A stretch of DNA of 64,000 bases from Kitasatospora sp. Root107. Its GTDB lineage: Bacteria > Actinomycetota > Actinomycetes > Streptomycetales > Streptomycetaceae. A program made the position numbers and the translations under genes. This document shows positions 9,801 to 18,867 of this stretch, piece by piece. The notes beneath the pieces are model-generated. The model was not told where the DNA came from, made no database searches, and was given only the letters and a program-made list of their open reading frames with translations. The stretch's first letter is position 1; each line of letters begins with the position of its first letter. Location: the NCBI RefSeq assembly GCF_001424875.1, contig NZ_LMCT01000011.1, positions 6,069 to 70,068 of the forward strand, given 5' to 3'.

Positions 9801-10381
9801 TAGTTCTCCCGGCCGAAGATCTGCTGGTACGCGTCGGCGGCCTTGACCGCCTCCTCGTACTGGCCCAGCCGCAGCCGGGTCTGCACCTCGCCGGACGGGC
9901 AGCCGGTGGTGGCGATGATCCCGGTGGCGTTCGCGGCGATCAGCTCGCGGTCCATCCGGGGCTTCATGTAGTAGCCCTCCATCGACGCGAGCGAGGAGAG
10001 CTTGAAGAGGTTGCGCAGCCCGGTGGCGTTCTGCGCCCACATGGTCATGTGGGTGTACCGGCCACCACCCGAGACGTCCTTGCCGCCCTCGCCGTCCGCG
10101 CTCACCTGACGCTGCCCGCCGGGCGCCCAGAACACCGGCTTCTTCTCGAACCGCGAGCCCGGTGCGACGTACGCCTCGATGCCGATGATCGGCTTGACGC
10201 TGCCGATCTTCTTCGAGGTCTGGAAGAACTCGTACGCGCCGAACATGTTGCCGTGGTCGCTCATCGCGATCGCGGGCATGCCCTGCCGCTCGGCCTCCGC
10301 GAACAGCTTCCCGTTCTTCGCCGCTCCGTCCAGCATCGAGAACTCGGTGTGGACATGCAGGTGAACAAAGCTGTCGGCCAC
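6824..10381 (-). CDS. dnaE: DNA polymerase III alpha subunit
   Basis: 1185 residues; the replicative polymerase catalytic subunit. The PHP domain opens at HLHVHTEFSMLDG and includes AMSDHGNMFGA. The palm has PDVDIDFDDRQRD (catalytic aspartates) and the YAFNKSHSAAYG motif. A helix-hairpin-helix region and a C-terminal OB fold (VRLAGLITAVDRRI, GSVEVLFFPAAY) follow. The GTG at 10381 gives VADSFVHLHVHTEF, the usual start, with GAGGAG about 10 nt upstream. A longer open frame into upstream DNA runs through a MITE-like repeat and is not coding. This is the essential DnaE1 type by length and domain order. Confidence 0.95.
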   Translation of the reverse strand: MADSFVHLHVHTEFSMLDGAAKNGKLFAEAERQGMPAIAMSDHGNMFGAYEFFQTSKKIGSVKPIIGIEAYVAPGSRFEKKPVFWAPGGQRQVSADGEGGKDVSGGGRYTHMTMWAQNATGLRNLFKLSSLASMEGYYMKPRMDRELIAANATGIIATTGCPSGEVQTRLRLGQYEEAVKAADAYQQIFGRENYFLELMDHDLSIERDVRDGLLRLAKQLDIPLLATNDSHYVTADQADAHDSLLCVGVGKNKDDPNRFKFNGSGYYIKTPEEMRALFTELPEACRNTLEIADRIEPYDEVFNYVDRMPQFDVPEGETQASFLRQKIKAGLQHRYGDSPSQEVLDRIELEMGVISPMGFDAYFLVVADICQYARDNGIPVGPGRGSAAGSMVSYLTRITELDPLEHDLLFERFLNPERINPPDVDIDFDDRQRDQMVRYVTDKYGEAYTAQVNTFGTIKAKAAVKDANRILGYPFAMGDRITKAMPPDVMGKGVPLADLFNDKHPRYNEGTEIRSLYANEPDVKKIIDTGLGIEGLIRGTGVHAAAVILSSTPLLELIPLHKRDKDGVIITGFDYPSCEAMGLIKMDFLGLRNLGIIDHCIKIVKSNRGITVDIEKIPLDDPTTYQLLARGDTLGVFQLDGGPMRALLKLMKPTEFADISAVSALYRPGPMGMNSHTNYALRKNAQQEIIPIHPELEAPLAEVLGPTYGLIVYQEQVQRAAQVLAGYSLGQADLLRRAMGKKKKEVLEKEFVPFHAGCKERGYSDAAIQAVWDVLVPFAGYAFNKSHSAAYGLVSYQTAYLKANYPAEYMAALLTSVADDKDKMAVYLAECRSMGIKILSPDVNESVEDFTAVGTDVRFGLKAVRNVGTNVIDSLVKSRKEKGKYSSFADFLDKVELVVCNKRTVDSLIKAGAFDSLGHTRLSLTTVHENAIDAVTGVKKQQAIGQDDLFGAMDNGEDVPTIGLDFELSDREWPRKQLLSLEREMLGLYVSSHPLDGAEHILSRNRDVSIAELLGSGRTEGEVRLAGLITAVDRRINKAGNAWAIITLADRDGSVEVLFFPAAYNLMSDQMVEDNVIAVRGRLNERDGSLSIFGQEITSLDISSAEHGGKPPILITVPTGRVNPEMIAEFKTTLRSHPGDVPVRLLTTGRAKNVLYELGFLVNPDNGAFASEVKTLLGPSAWSNA

Positions 10382-10403
10382 GGTGGGACGGCTCCTCAGG
10401 CGC

Positions 10404-10568
10404 AGGGTCTGTCTGGCGATTCCCGTCGGGCCCGGCCCGCCCGGCACGCACGCTCACCGCACGGCCGAAACACCCAAGTAGCTCCGCTACGAGGGCGCCC
10501 CGGCCGCACGCCGAGCGCACGCACCGAACGACCCGGTCTGATCCGACGGGAATCGCCAGACAGACCCT
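10404..10568. mobile_element. 165-bp MITE-like element with 26-bp terminal inverted repeats
   Basis: Perfect 26-bp inverted repeats at 10404-10429 and 10543-10568 begin AGGGTCTGTCTGGCGATTCC. The 113-bp interior has no open frame of note and a small GTAG-CTCCG-CTAC hairpin. The termini resemble those of IS5-like Streptomyces insertion sequences as I recall them, so a non-autonomous derivative is inferred. No clear target duplication is visible. It lies 22 bp upstream of the dnaE start, between its Shine-Dalgarno region and any upstream promoter. Confidence 0.75.
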
Positions 10569-10608
10569 CGAAGGAAGGCTCCACCCTAGCCCCTGAACGG
10601 AGGTCCGT

Positions 10609-11487
10609 TCAGCACCTCAGTTCACTCGGGAGTGCCGTTCGCAGAGCCGCGACGAAGGCCGCCACGGCCGGGTGACGGGCCGCTCCGGCGCGGTACGCGG
10701 TCCCGGTCCGGCGGGCCATCGGGAGCCGGGTCAGCGCCACGCCAGGGGGCGCCCCGGCCACTCCCAGCTGGGGGACCAGAGCCACTCCCTGGCCCGCCGC
10801 GACGAGCGCCAGAACTGTGGCGAAGTCGTCGATCTGGTGCCGGATCCGGGGCGTGTAGCCCGTCGCCTGGCAGGCCCGGACGGCCATCGAGTGGCAGAGG
10901 GTGCCGTGCGGCGCGACGATCCACGGCGACTCGCGGTGGTCGGCGATCGTCCCGGCCGACGGGGCCGCCAGGTACATCGCCTCGGTGAACAGCGGCTCGG
11001 CCGCCAGGCCCGGCGTCGGGTCGGCCGGGACGAAGTCGTACTCGTGCACCAGCGCCACGTCCAGCTCGCCGGAGCGGAGCAGCGCCGAGACCACCGCCGG
11101 GTCGACCTCGGTCACCATCGGCTCCAGGCCCGGGTGCTCACGGCCGAGCGCGGCCAGCGCCGCCGGGATGATCGCCCGGGCGGCCGAGGGGTAGGTGCCG
11201 ATCCGCAGCGGGCCCGCCAACCCGCTTCGGGCGTCGGCCAGTTCGGCCCCGGCCTGTTCCAGTCGCTCCAGTACCGCCTCCGCGTGCCGGACCAGGTTCC
11301 GCCCGGCCGGGGTGAGGGCGACCCGGCGGCCGGTCCGCTCCAGCAGCGGGACGCCGGCCTCCCGCTCCAGCACCGAGAGCTGCTGCGAGACGGCGGACGG
11401 GCTGAAGGCGAGCGACTCGGCGACGGCGGCGATGGTGCCGCGGTGGGCGAGTTCACGGAGCAGCCGAAGCCGGCGGACGTCGAGCAT
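10609..11487 (-). CDS. LysR family transcriptional regulator
   Basis: 292 residues. The winged helix-turn-helix at the N-terminus (LRLLRELAHRGTIAAVAE, FSPSAVSQQLSVLEREAG) is followed by a LysR effector-binding domain. A serine-rich coinducer pocket is suggested by APHGTLCHSM. The ATG lies at 11485-11487. It is transcribed away from the DapA-like gene at 11560, which is its likely target. The TAAGC-AGA-GCTTA dyad overlaps its own start codon, suggesting autorepression. Confidence 0.88.
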   Translation of the reverse strand: MLDVRRLRLLRELAHRGTIAAVAESLAFSPSAVSQQLSVLEREAGVPLLERTGRRVALTPAGRNLVRHAEAVLERLEQAGAELADARSGLAGPLRIGTYPSAARAIIPAALAALGREHPGLEPMVTEVDPAVVSALLRSGELDVALVHEYDFVPADPTPGLAAEPLFTEAMYLAAPSAGTIADHRESPWIVAPHGTLCHSMAVRACQATGYTPRIRHQIDDFATVLALVAAGQGVALVPQLGVAGAPPGVALTRLPMARRTGTAYRAGAARHPAVAAFVAALRTALPSELRC

Positions 11488-11499
11488 AAGCAGAGCTTA
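11487..11499. promoter_or_regulatory. Candidate LysR operator TAAGC-N3-GCTTA
   Basis: A perfect 13-bp dyad in the 72-bp divergent promoter region between the LysR gene and the DapA-like gene. It contains the T-N11-A geometry of LysR sites and touches the regulator's start codon. Confidence 0.45.
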
Positions 11500-11559
11500 C
11501 GCAAAGCCTCGGAGATATGAACTGGACCTGAACAGACTCGGGGCGGCAGGCTCGACGGC

Positions 11560-12429
11560 ATGGAACTGCACGGAATCCACGTACCGCTGGTCACCCCCTT
11601 CGAGGCGGACGGCACGCTCGCCGTCGAGGCCCTGGCCGGGCTGGCCCGGCAGGCGCTGGCCGACGGCGCGGCCGGGCTGGCCGCGCTCGGCACCACCGCC
11701 GAGGTGGCCACCCTGGACGAGGCCGAGCGACGGACCGTGATCGAGGTCTGCGCCAAGGCCGCCGCCGAGTACGGCGCCACCCTCACCGTCGGCACCGGCG
11801 GCAACGACACCAGGCGCACCGTCGCCGCCCTGGCCGAGCTGGCCGGGGTGGCGGACGCCGCCCTGGTCACCGTGCCCGCCTTCACCCGGCCGGGCGAGGC
11901 CGGAGCACTGGCGCACTTCGAGCAGCTGGCCGCCGGGAGCCCGGTGCCGCTGATCGTCTATCACATCCCGTACCGCACCGGTCAGGCGCTGAGTGCCGCC
12001 GCGCTGCGCCGGATCGGCGCCCTGCCGAACGTCGCCGGGGTCAAGTACGCGGCCGGCGGGATCGACCAGGAGACCATCGCGCTGCTCGCCGACCTGCCGC
12101 CGGACTTCGCGGTACTGGCCGGGGACGACCCCTTCCTGGCCCCGCTGCTCGCCCTCGGCGCGACCGGCGGCATCCTGGCCTCCGCCCACCTGGCCACCGC
12201 CCGGTTCGTCGAATTCGCCGAGGGCCGGGGGTCGCGGGAGCTGGGACACCGGCTCGCGCAGCTCTCGATCGCCTGCTTCGCCGAGCCCAACCCGACCGTG
12301 ATCAAGGGCGTCCTGCACGCCCAGGGGCGCATCCCCACCCCGGACGTCCGCCTCCCGCTGCTGCCCGCAAGCCCGGAGTCGGTGGCGGACGCGCTGTCCC
12401 TGCTGCCGCCCAGCACGCCCACCCAGTGA
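11560..12429 (+). CDS. DapA-like (beta/alpha)8 lyase/aldolase
   Basis: 289 residues, the DHDPS/NAL superfamily length. The catalytic tyrosine lies in VYHIPYRTG and the Schiff-base lysine in GVKYAAGG, at the expected spacing. The substrate loop normally GTTGE reads GTTAEVATL here, a departure from true DapA. It lies upstream of asd, which would suit lysine/diaminopimelate synthesis. However, control by a dedicated LysR regulator and the altered loop suggest that another 2-keto-acid aldolase or a secondary DapA is equally possible. Confidence 0.8.
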   Translation: MELHGIHVPLVTPFEADGTLAVEALAGLARQALADGAAGLAALGTTAEVATLDEAERRTVIEVCAKAAAEYGATLTVGTGGNDTRRTVAALAELAGVADAALVTVPAFTRPGEAGALAHFEQLAAGSPVPLIVYHIPYRTGQALSAAALRRIGALPNVAGVKYAAGGIDQETIALLADLPPDFAVLAGDDPFLAPLLALGATGGILASAHLATARFVEFAEGRGSRELGHRLAQLSIACFAEPNPTVIKGVLHAQGRIPTPDVRLPLLPASPESVADALSLLPPSTPTQ

Positions 12430-12435
12430 AACGCC

Positions 12436-13554
<1,119 letters not shown>

Positions 13555-13564
13555 CACCCCGTCA

Positions 13565-13597
13565 CCTGCCGGTCGGCCCTCGACGCCGACCGGCAGG
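13565..13597 (+). terminator. Terminator after asd
   Basis: CCTGCCGGTCGG pairs perfectly with CCGACCGGCAGG around a 9-nt loop, 10 bp past the asd stop. There is no T-tract, as is common in Streptomyces. Confidence 0.7.
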
Positions 13598-13746
13598 GGC
13601 GGTGGCGGAACGGTTCGCCCGTCGATCGGAGGGTAGAGAGTGCCCACCGGCGGTACTCGCCCTGACCGCCGGGACGTCGGCGGCCGTGCGGGCCCCCACA
13701 TCATTTCCTCCGCGCGGTGCGGCCCTCCGGAGGGAAGTGGTGTGGA

Positions 13747-14781
13747 GTGGACCGGTGCGTCGTCCTGGTGGACGCGGGGTACCTGCTGGGTGCCGCCGCC
13801 AACCTGCTGGCGGGAGACCCCGTCCGGGCCCGGCTGACGGTGGATCACGCGGCGCTGGCCACCGCGCTGGCCGAACGGGCCGAGGCGGAGACCGGGCTGC
13901 CGCTGCTGCGGATCTACTGGTTCGACGCCGCCCCCGACCGGCGCTCGCTGCCCGAACACCGCCGGCTGCGCACGCTGCCCCGGGTCACCGTCCGGCTCGG
14001 TGCGCTCACCCGGGCCGAGGGGCGCTGGGTGCAGAAGGGCGTGGACGCCGCGATGCACGCCGAGCTCACCGAGCTGGCCCACAACCGGGCCTGCGCCGAC
14101 CTGGTGCTGCTCAGTGGCGACGGCGACCTGCTGCCCGGCATGGTGTGCGCCAAGGAGCACGGCGTGGTGGTCCACCTCTGGGCGGTCCAGCCGGTGGACG
14201 GTGACTTCAACCAGTCCGAGGACCTGGTGGCCGAGGCGGACGAACGGCGGGTGCTGAGCCGCGCCTTCGTCGAACGCTGGGCCCAGCTGCGGGAGACCGG
14301 CCCGGCCACCGTACCGGCGGTGCGCGCTCCCGAACTCCGGGTCGTGCCCACCCCCAGGGACCTGGCCACCCGCCCGGCCCCCACCGTCCCGCCCGCGCTG
14401 GTGCTGCGCTGGTCCTCCGCCCGGCTCACCCCCGCGCCGCCCACCCTGGCCGAGATCACCAGCCCCGAACAGCGCTGGGCCGACCGGGAGGAGGACAGCG
14501 CCGCCGTTCCCGGCGAAGCCCAGCAGGTCGGCGCCGTGTTCGCCCGCCGCTGGCTGTCCCGGCTGCAGCGGGACACCGAACTGCTCCCGCTCTGGGCCGA
14601 CCACCCGCGCATCCCGCACCGGCTGGACTCCGAACTGCTGCGCTACGCCGCCCGGTTCGGCCTGCTCGCGGCCAAGGACGACCAGATCGACGAGCAGGAC
14701 AGGTACGCCATCAGGGCGGGCTTCTGGCAGGCCTTCGCCGACCGCGTCCCGCGCCCCGACCTGGCGGTCGCCCAGGAGTGA
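13747..14781 (+). CDS. NYN-domain (PIN-like nuclease) protein
   Basis: 344 residues. The N-terminal NYN/PIN-like domain shows VVLVDAGYLLGAAANLL (first acidic residue) and ADLVLLSGDGDLLPGM (second acidic cluster, residues near 120). This matches metal-dependent RNases of the NYN family. A C-terminal region (about residues 210-330) is of the type following NYN domains in actinomycete homologues and has no recognised catalytic motif. The GTG at 13747 was chosen because GGAGGG lies 9-12 nt upstream. Its RNA target is unknown. Confidence 0.8.
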   Translation: MDRCVVLVDAGYLLGAAANLLAGDPVRARLTVDHAALATALAERAEAETGLPLLRIYWFDAAPDRRSLPEHRRLRTLPRVTVRLGALTRAEGRWVQKGVDAAMHAELTELAHNRACADLVLLSGDGDLLPGMVCAKEHGVVVHLWAVQPVDGDFNQSEDLVAEADERRVLSRAFVERWAQLRETGPATVPAVRAPELRVVPTPRDLATRPAPTVPPALVLRWSSARLTPAPPTLAEITSPEQRWADREEDSAAVPGEAQQVGAVFARRWLSRLQRDTELLPLWADHPRIPHRLDSELLRYAARFGLLAAKDDQIDEQDRYAIRAGFWQAFADRVPRPDLAVAQE

Positions 14782-14850
14782 GGGGGCTCGCCGGAGCCGA
14801 ATCAACCCCCTTGTCCGGTTCCTCCGGGCCAGCGCGTAGAGTCTTCGACC

Positions 14851-15876
14851 GTGAGCGACACCGACCGGCGGGCACCACAGCCCACGCCGCAAGGCGACCT
14901 CGGCGGTCCCGGCCACCACCCTGCCGGGCAGTGCTGCACCGTACGAGACCTTGCCAAGACCTACCGCAGCAAGGACGGCGAGATCCGGGCCAACGACGGC
15001 ATCGCGCTCGACATCCGACGCGGCGAGGTCTTCGGCCTGCTCGGACCCAACGGCGCGGGCAAGTCCACCCTGGTCCGCCAGCTCACCGGGCTGCTCCGGC
15101 CGGACCGGGGCTCGATCGACATCCTCGGGCACGACATCGTCCGGCACCCGGAGCGGGCCGCCCGGCTGCTCGGCTACCTGGGCCAGGAGTCGACCGCGCT
15201 GGACGAACTCACCGTCGCGATGGCGGCCGAGACCACCGGATGCCTGCGCGGCCTGACCCGGGCCCAGGCCCGGAGCGCGAGCACCGACGTGCTGACCGAG
15301 CTCGGCCTGACCGCGATCGCCGGCCGCCCGCTCGCCAAGCTCTCCGGCGGACAGCGCCGGCTGGCCTGCTTCGCCGCCGTGCTGGTGGGGGAGCGGCCGC
15401 TGCTGGTGCTGGACGAACCCACCAGCGGCATGGACCCGGTGGCCCGCCGGGCGGTCTGGTCCGCAGTCGACCGGCGCCGGGCCGAGCACGGGACCACCGT
15501 GCTGCTGGTCACCCACAACGTGATCGAGGCGGAGACCGTACTCGACCGGGTCGCGGTGGTGGACGAGGGCCGGATCATCGCCTGCGACACCCCCGGCGGC
15601 CTCAAGGCCCTGGTGGACGGCGACGTCCGGCTCGACCTGGTCTGGCGCACCGAGGCCCCGCTCGGCGTCCCCGCCGTCGCCCGGCTGGCCGAGCGGGCGG
15701 TCCGCTCCGGGCGCCGCTGGACCATCCGCACCACGCCCGAACAGGCCCGCGAACTGGTCGCCACCGTCACCACGGGCCCCGCCTTCGCGGCCCTGGACGA
15801 CTTCACCCTGGCCACCCCGAGCCTGGAGGACGCGTACCTCAAGCTCGGCGGCCGGCACGAGGGACTGGCGAAGTGA
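14851..15876 (+). CDS. ABC transporter ATP-binding protein
   Basis: 341 residues. One nucleotide-binding domain carries Walker A GPNGAGKST, the signature LSGGQRR, Walker B LLVLDEPTSGMDP and an H-loop LLVTHN. A C-terminal tail of about 90 residues is typical of DrrA-like export ATPases. A TAGAGT -10-like hexamer ends 8 nt before the GTG, so the transcript may be leaderless. The stop overlaps the start of the permease gene in GTGA, so the two form one exporter. No substrate can be read from the sequence. Confidence 0.9.
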   Translation: MSDTDRRAPQPTPQGDLGGPGHHPAGQCCTVRDLAKTYRSKDGEIRANDGIALDIRRGEVFGLLGPNGAGKSTLVRQLTGLLRPDRGSIDILGHDIVRHPERAARLLGYLGQESTALDELTVAMAAETTGCLRGLTRAQARSASTDVLTELGLTAIAGRPLAKLSGGQRRLACFAAVLVGERPLLVLDEPTSGMDPVARRAVWSAVDRRRAEHGTTVLLVTHNVIEAETVLDRVAVVDEGRIIACDTPGGLKALVDGDVRLDLVWRTEAPLGVPAVARLAERAVRSGRRWTIRTTPEQARELVATVTTGPAFAALDDFTLATPSLEDAYLKLGGRHEGLAK

Positions 15877-16682
15877 GCCCCACTCAGATCCGGAAGGCCG
15901 ACGCGGTGGCCCTGCTCGACCCGCCCCTGGCCCCCGCCCCGGCCCGCCTGCTGCCCTCGCTGGCAGCCGTCTACCGGGCCCAGCTGGCCCGGGCCCGGGT
16001 GGCCCGGATCCCGCTGCTCTTCGTGGCGACCTTCCAGTCGCTCGGCATCCTGCTGATGATGCGCGGCGTGGTGGACCCCGGGGACGTCCCGGCCGCCCGT
16101 TCGGTGGTGGCGGGCTCCAGCGTGCTGGTGGTCGCCTTCGTGGCGCTCAACCTGCTGGCCCAGTACTTCGGCCGGCTCCGTGCCACCGGCGGCCTGGACC
16201 ACTACGCGACCCTGCCGGTCCGCCCGGCCGCCGTGGTGCTCGGTGCCGCCGCCGCGTACGCCTCCTTCACCGTGCCCGGCGCGCTGGTCACCGCCGGGGT
16301 CGGGGCCTGGATGTTCTCGCTCCCGTTCGGCCATCTCTGGGTGCTGCTCGCGGTCGTCCCGCTCGCGGGCGCGGCGCTGGCCGGGGTCGGCGCGGCCTGC
16401 GGGCTGCTGGCGCCCCGTCAGGAGATCGCCACCCTGCTCGGCCAGCTCGGCATGTCGGCCGCACTGCTGCTCGGCGTACTTCCGGTGGCCCAGCTGCCCG
16501 GTTTCGTCCGGCTGCTGCGTGACCTGCTGCCCTCCACCTACGGGGTGGAGGCCTTCGCGGAGAGCTTCGCCACCGCACCCGACTGGGCCTCGGTGTTCGG
16601 CAACCTGGCAGTCTGCGGTGCGGTCGGCCTGGTCTCGCTGGCGGTCGCCACCTGGGCTTATCGCCGGGCCGCCACCCGCTGA
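15873..16682 (+). CDS. ABC-2 type transporter permease
   Basis: 269 residues with about six hydrophobic segments (for example near residues 45-65, 72-100, 118-140, 145-170, 180-205 and 245-262), the ABC-2 permease pattern. The GTG overlaps the stop of the ATPase gene by 4 nt, which fixes the start and implies translational coupling. With the ATPase it should form a dimeric exporter of drug/antibiotic-export type. Confidence 0.85.
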   Translation: MSPTQIRKADAVALLDPPLAPAPARLLPSLAAVYRAQLARARVARIPLLFVATFQSLGILLMMRGVVDPGDVPAARSVVAGSSVLVVAFVALNLLAQYFGRLRATGGLDHYATLPVRPAAVVLGAAAAYASFTVPGALVTAGVGAWMFSLPFGHLWVLLAVVPLAGAALAGVGAACGLLAPRQEIATLLGQLGMSAALLLGVLPVAQLPGFVRLLRDLLPSTYGVEAFAESFATAPDWASVFGNLAVCGAVGLVSLAVATWAYRRAATR

Positions 16683-16730
16683 GACCCCGGTGTTCGACCT
16701 GGGAGCCGCCGGTCGTGAAACGATGGGCCG

Positions 16731-17393
16731 GTGACCGTACCGAACACTCCTGCGGATTCCGCCGCCGAGCCGCCCCGGGACTCCGTCCCGGTGTACCCCG
16801 CGCAGCCGGACCCGTACCTGCCGCCGCCGATGCCCGTCCGCGAACGGCGCCCGCTCGGGCCCGAGCTGCGGATCGGAGCGCTGACCACCCTGGCCGGGGT
16901 GGTGGTCGGGGCGCTGGTCGGCCTGCTCTGGCTGTGGCTGGCACCGCGGGTGATGTTGGTGGCCGGCACCGACGCGATCCGGTACGTCGACCCCGAGGGC
17001 GAGCAGCGGGCCGGTGCCGACGGCACCTTCGCCCTGCTGGCGCTGGCCGCCGGTGTGCTCTCCGCCCTGGCCGCCTTCCTGCTGACCCGCCGACGGGGCG
17101 GCGGCATCGCCGTCGCGGGCGGGCTGGCCCTGGGCGGTCTGGCCGGTTCGATCCTGGCCTGGCAGCTCGGCACCCGGCTCGGCCCCGCCACGGACGTGTT
17201 CGCCAGCGCCAAGAAGGCCGGCCAGGGCGTCGAGTTCAGCGCAGCCCTCGAACTCGGCTCCCACGGCGCCCTGCTGGTCTGGCCGATGGCGGCGATGGTC
17301 GTCCTGCTCGCCCTCTCGGCCGCCTTCGGCAAACGCGAACAGGACCCCCCGCCGTACTGGGTCGGCCCCCAGTGGCAGCAGCCACAGGCCTAG
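16731..17393 (+). CDS. DUF2567 family membrane protein
   Basis: 220 residues. A proline-rich cytoplasmic N-terminus (about 45 residues) is followed by four hydrophobic segments and a proline-rich tail. It matches the actinobacterial DUF2567 family by layout. The function is unknown. An AACGAT hexamer lies 6 nt before the GTG, suggesting a leaderless message. It converges on the ybaK-like gene, with palindromic repeat B between them. Confidence 0.75.
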   Translation: MTVPNTPADSAAEPPRDSVPVYPAQPDPYLPPPMPVRERRPLGPELRIGALTTLAGVVVGALVGLLWLWLAPRVMLVAGTDAIRYVDPEGEQRAGADGTFALLALAAGVLSALAAFLLTRRRGGGIAVAGGLALGGLAGSILAWQLGTRLGPATDVFASAKKAGQGVEFSAALELGSHGALLVWPMAAMVVLLALSAAFGKREQDPPPYWVGPQWQQPQA

Positions 17394-17429
17394 GCACACG
17401 CCAGACGCTCCGGCACAGGCTTCGGAAGA

Positions 17430-17544
17430 CAGGGGCTCGGGGAACTGCGACGCCGACCTCGTACACGGTGATCCGTACGTAGATGGTCAGGCACTTCGTC
17501 CGTGACCCCGGCGCCAGATCTCCTCGCAGTTCCCCGAGCCCCTG
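17430..17544. repeat. Palindromic intergenic repeat, copy B (115 bp)
   Basis: Full copy with ends CAGGGGCTCGGGGAAC and GTTCCCCGAGCCCCTG. The interior carries GCGACGCCGACCTC, CCGTACGTAGATGGTCAGGCA and CGCCAGATCTCCTCGCA. It is in reverse orientation to copies C and D. It lies between two convergent genes and can fold into one long hairpin, so it may act as a two-way terminator. Confidence 0.85.
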
Positions 17545-17562
17545 GGCCGTAGATGGTTGAGG

Positions 17563-18054
17563 TCAGCGGCCGATAGAGGCGACCACAGCGGTGGTCAGGG
17601 CGACCAGGTCGGCGGGGGAGAGTTCGATCTCCAGCCCGCGGCGCCCACCCGAGACGTAGACCGTCGGATGCGCCAGCGCCGTCACATCGACGACAGTCCG
17701 TAGCGGACGGCGCTGCCCGAGCGGCGAGATGCCGCCGAGCACGTACCCGCTGCTGCGTTCGGCCGCCGCCGGGTCAGCCATCGCCGCCCGCTTGCCGCCG
17801 ACCGCCTGGGCCAGCGCCTTCAGGTCGAGCTGCCCGGAGACCGGCACCACACCGACGGTGAGCTTCCCGTCCACCTCGGCGACCAGGGTCTTGAACACCC
17901 GCTCACCCGCGACGCCGAGCAGCTCGGCCGCCTCCCCGCCGTACGAGGCGGCGGCCGGGTCGTGCTGGTACGCGTGCACGGTGAACGCCACCCCGGCCGC
18001 CTCCAGCGCCACCGTCGCGGGCGTACCGCCACCGCGCTGCTGCTTCTTCGCCAT
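17563..18054 (-). CDS. ybaK: YbaK/EbsC-type aminoacyl-tRNA deacylase
   Basis: 163 residues, the usual length for Cys-tRNA(Pro) deacylase. Family markers are YGGEAAELLG, RVFKTLVAEVDG (with the conserved Lys), VPVSGQLDLKALA and YVLGGISPLGQ. It removes cysteine misacylated onto tRNA-Pro. The ATG start lies 15 bp from the end of the upstream LON-domain gene on the same strand, so the two are probably one unit. Confidence 0.88.
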   Translation of the reverse strand: MAKKQQRGGGTPATVALEAAGVAFTVHAYQHDPAAASYGGEAAELLGVAGERVFKTLVAEVDGKLTVGVVPVSGQLDLKALAQAVGGKRAAMADPAAAERSSGYVLGGISPLGQRRPLRTVVDVTALAHPTVYVSGGRRGLEIELSPADLVALTTAVVASIGR

Positions 18055-18069
18055 CGCGCTGACCCTCCG

Positions 18070-18798
18070 TCAGTTCGGGCTGAACGACTGCCGGGTCAGC
18101 TCCACCCCGGGCAGCGAGGGCAGCCAGGCCAGCACCGCGGTCTCCCGCCGGAGCAGCTCGAGCTCGGTGGTCAGCCGCTGCGCGGTGTCGGGGCAGGCCA
18201 GCAGCGCCTGCTTCACCGGGGTGGGCAGGATCGCGGCGGCCGCGACCAGGTAGGACAGCACCTGCGGATCGTTCGGCAGCTCGTGCTGCCCGGTCAGGCT
18301 GACCTCGCGGGCCCCGGCGAGCCGCTTCTGGTACGCCCGGAAGGCCCGTTCGACCCCGGCGGCCAGTGCGCCCGCGCCCTCGCCGGTCTGCTCCTCGATC
18401 GGCTCGGTCTCGCCGACCAGGTAAGGCCCCGTCACATCGACCGAGCGGAGCCAGAACCGGGTGGTCCCGGTCACCAGCAGCTCGTACTGCCCGTCCGGCT
18501 GCTCCTGCGCCGAGGCCACGTCCGCCACGCACCCGATGTGGTGCAGCGCCTCCAGCGGATCGCCGGTGATCGTTCCGAGCCCGTCCAGCGGCCCGGCCGG
18601 CTCCGCGTTCTCCCGGACCGGCGCGACCTCCCGCCCGTCCTTGATCGCCAGCACCCCGAACCGCCGCGGCCGGTCCTCCGGCTGGGCCATCAGGTCGCCC
18701 ACCAGCCGCCGGTACCTCTCCTCGAAGACGTGCAGGGGCAGCACCAGGCCCGGGTACAGGACCGTGTTGAGGGGAAAGATCGGCAGCCGTTCAGTCAC
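18070..18798 (-). CDS. LON substrate-binding-domain protein
   Basis: 242 residues. It consists of the Lon N-terminal domain alone (LPIFPLNTVLYPGLVLPLHV at the start, VFEERYRRLVGD next), without the AAA or protease domains. Such stand-alone proteins are common in actinomycetes, and a substrate- or peptide-binding role is inferred. It is followed 15 bp later by the deacylase gene. Confidence 0.85.
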   Translation of the reverse strand: MTERLPIFPLNTVLYPGLVLPLHVFEERYRRLVGDLMAQPEDRPRRFGVLAIKDGREVAPVRENAEPAGPLDGLGTITGDPLEALHHIGCVADVASAQEQPDGQYELLVTGTTRFWLRSVDVTGPYLVGETEPIEEQTGEGAGALAAGVERAFRAYQKRLAGAREVSLTGQHELPNDPQVLSYLVAAAAILPTPVKQALLACPDTAQRLTTELELLRRETAVLAWLPSLPGVELTRQSFSPN

Positions 18799-18867
18799 GG
18801 CGCACAGCGTAGTTCAGCAACGGCCACCCCTGTCCCGATTACCCGTCAGCCGGCCGGCAGGTGCGGC

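Noticed and set aside
6678..10675. Long open frames on both strands over dnaE (about 1280 and 1330 codons)
   Set aside because: They are GC-bias shadows of dnaE: low-complexity Arg/Pro/Gly- or Val/Gln/His-rich products without any domain.
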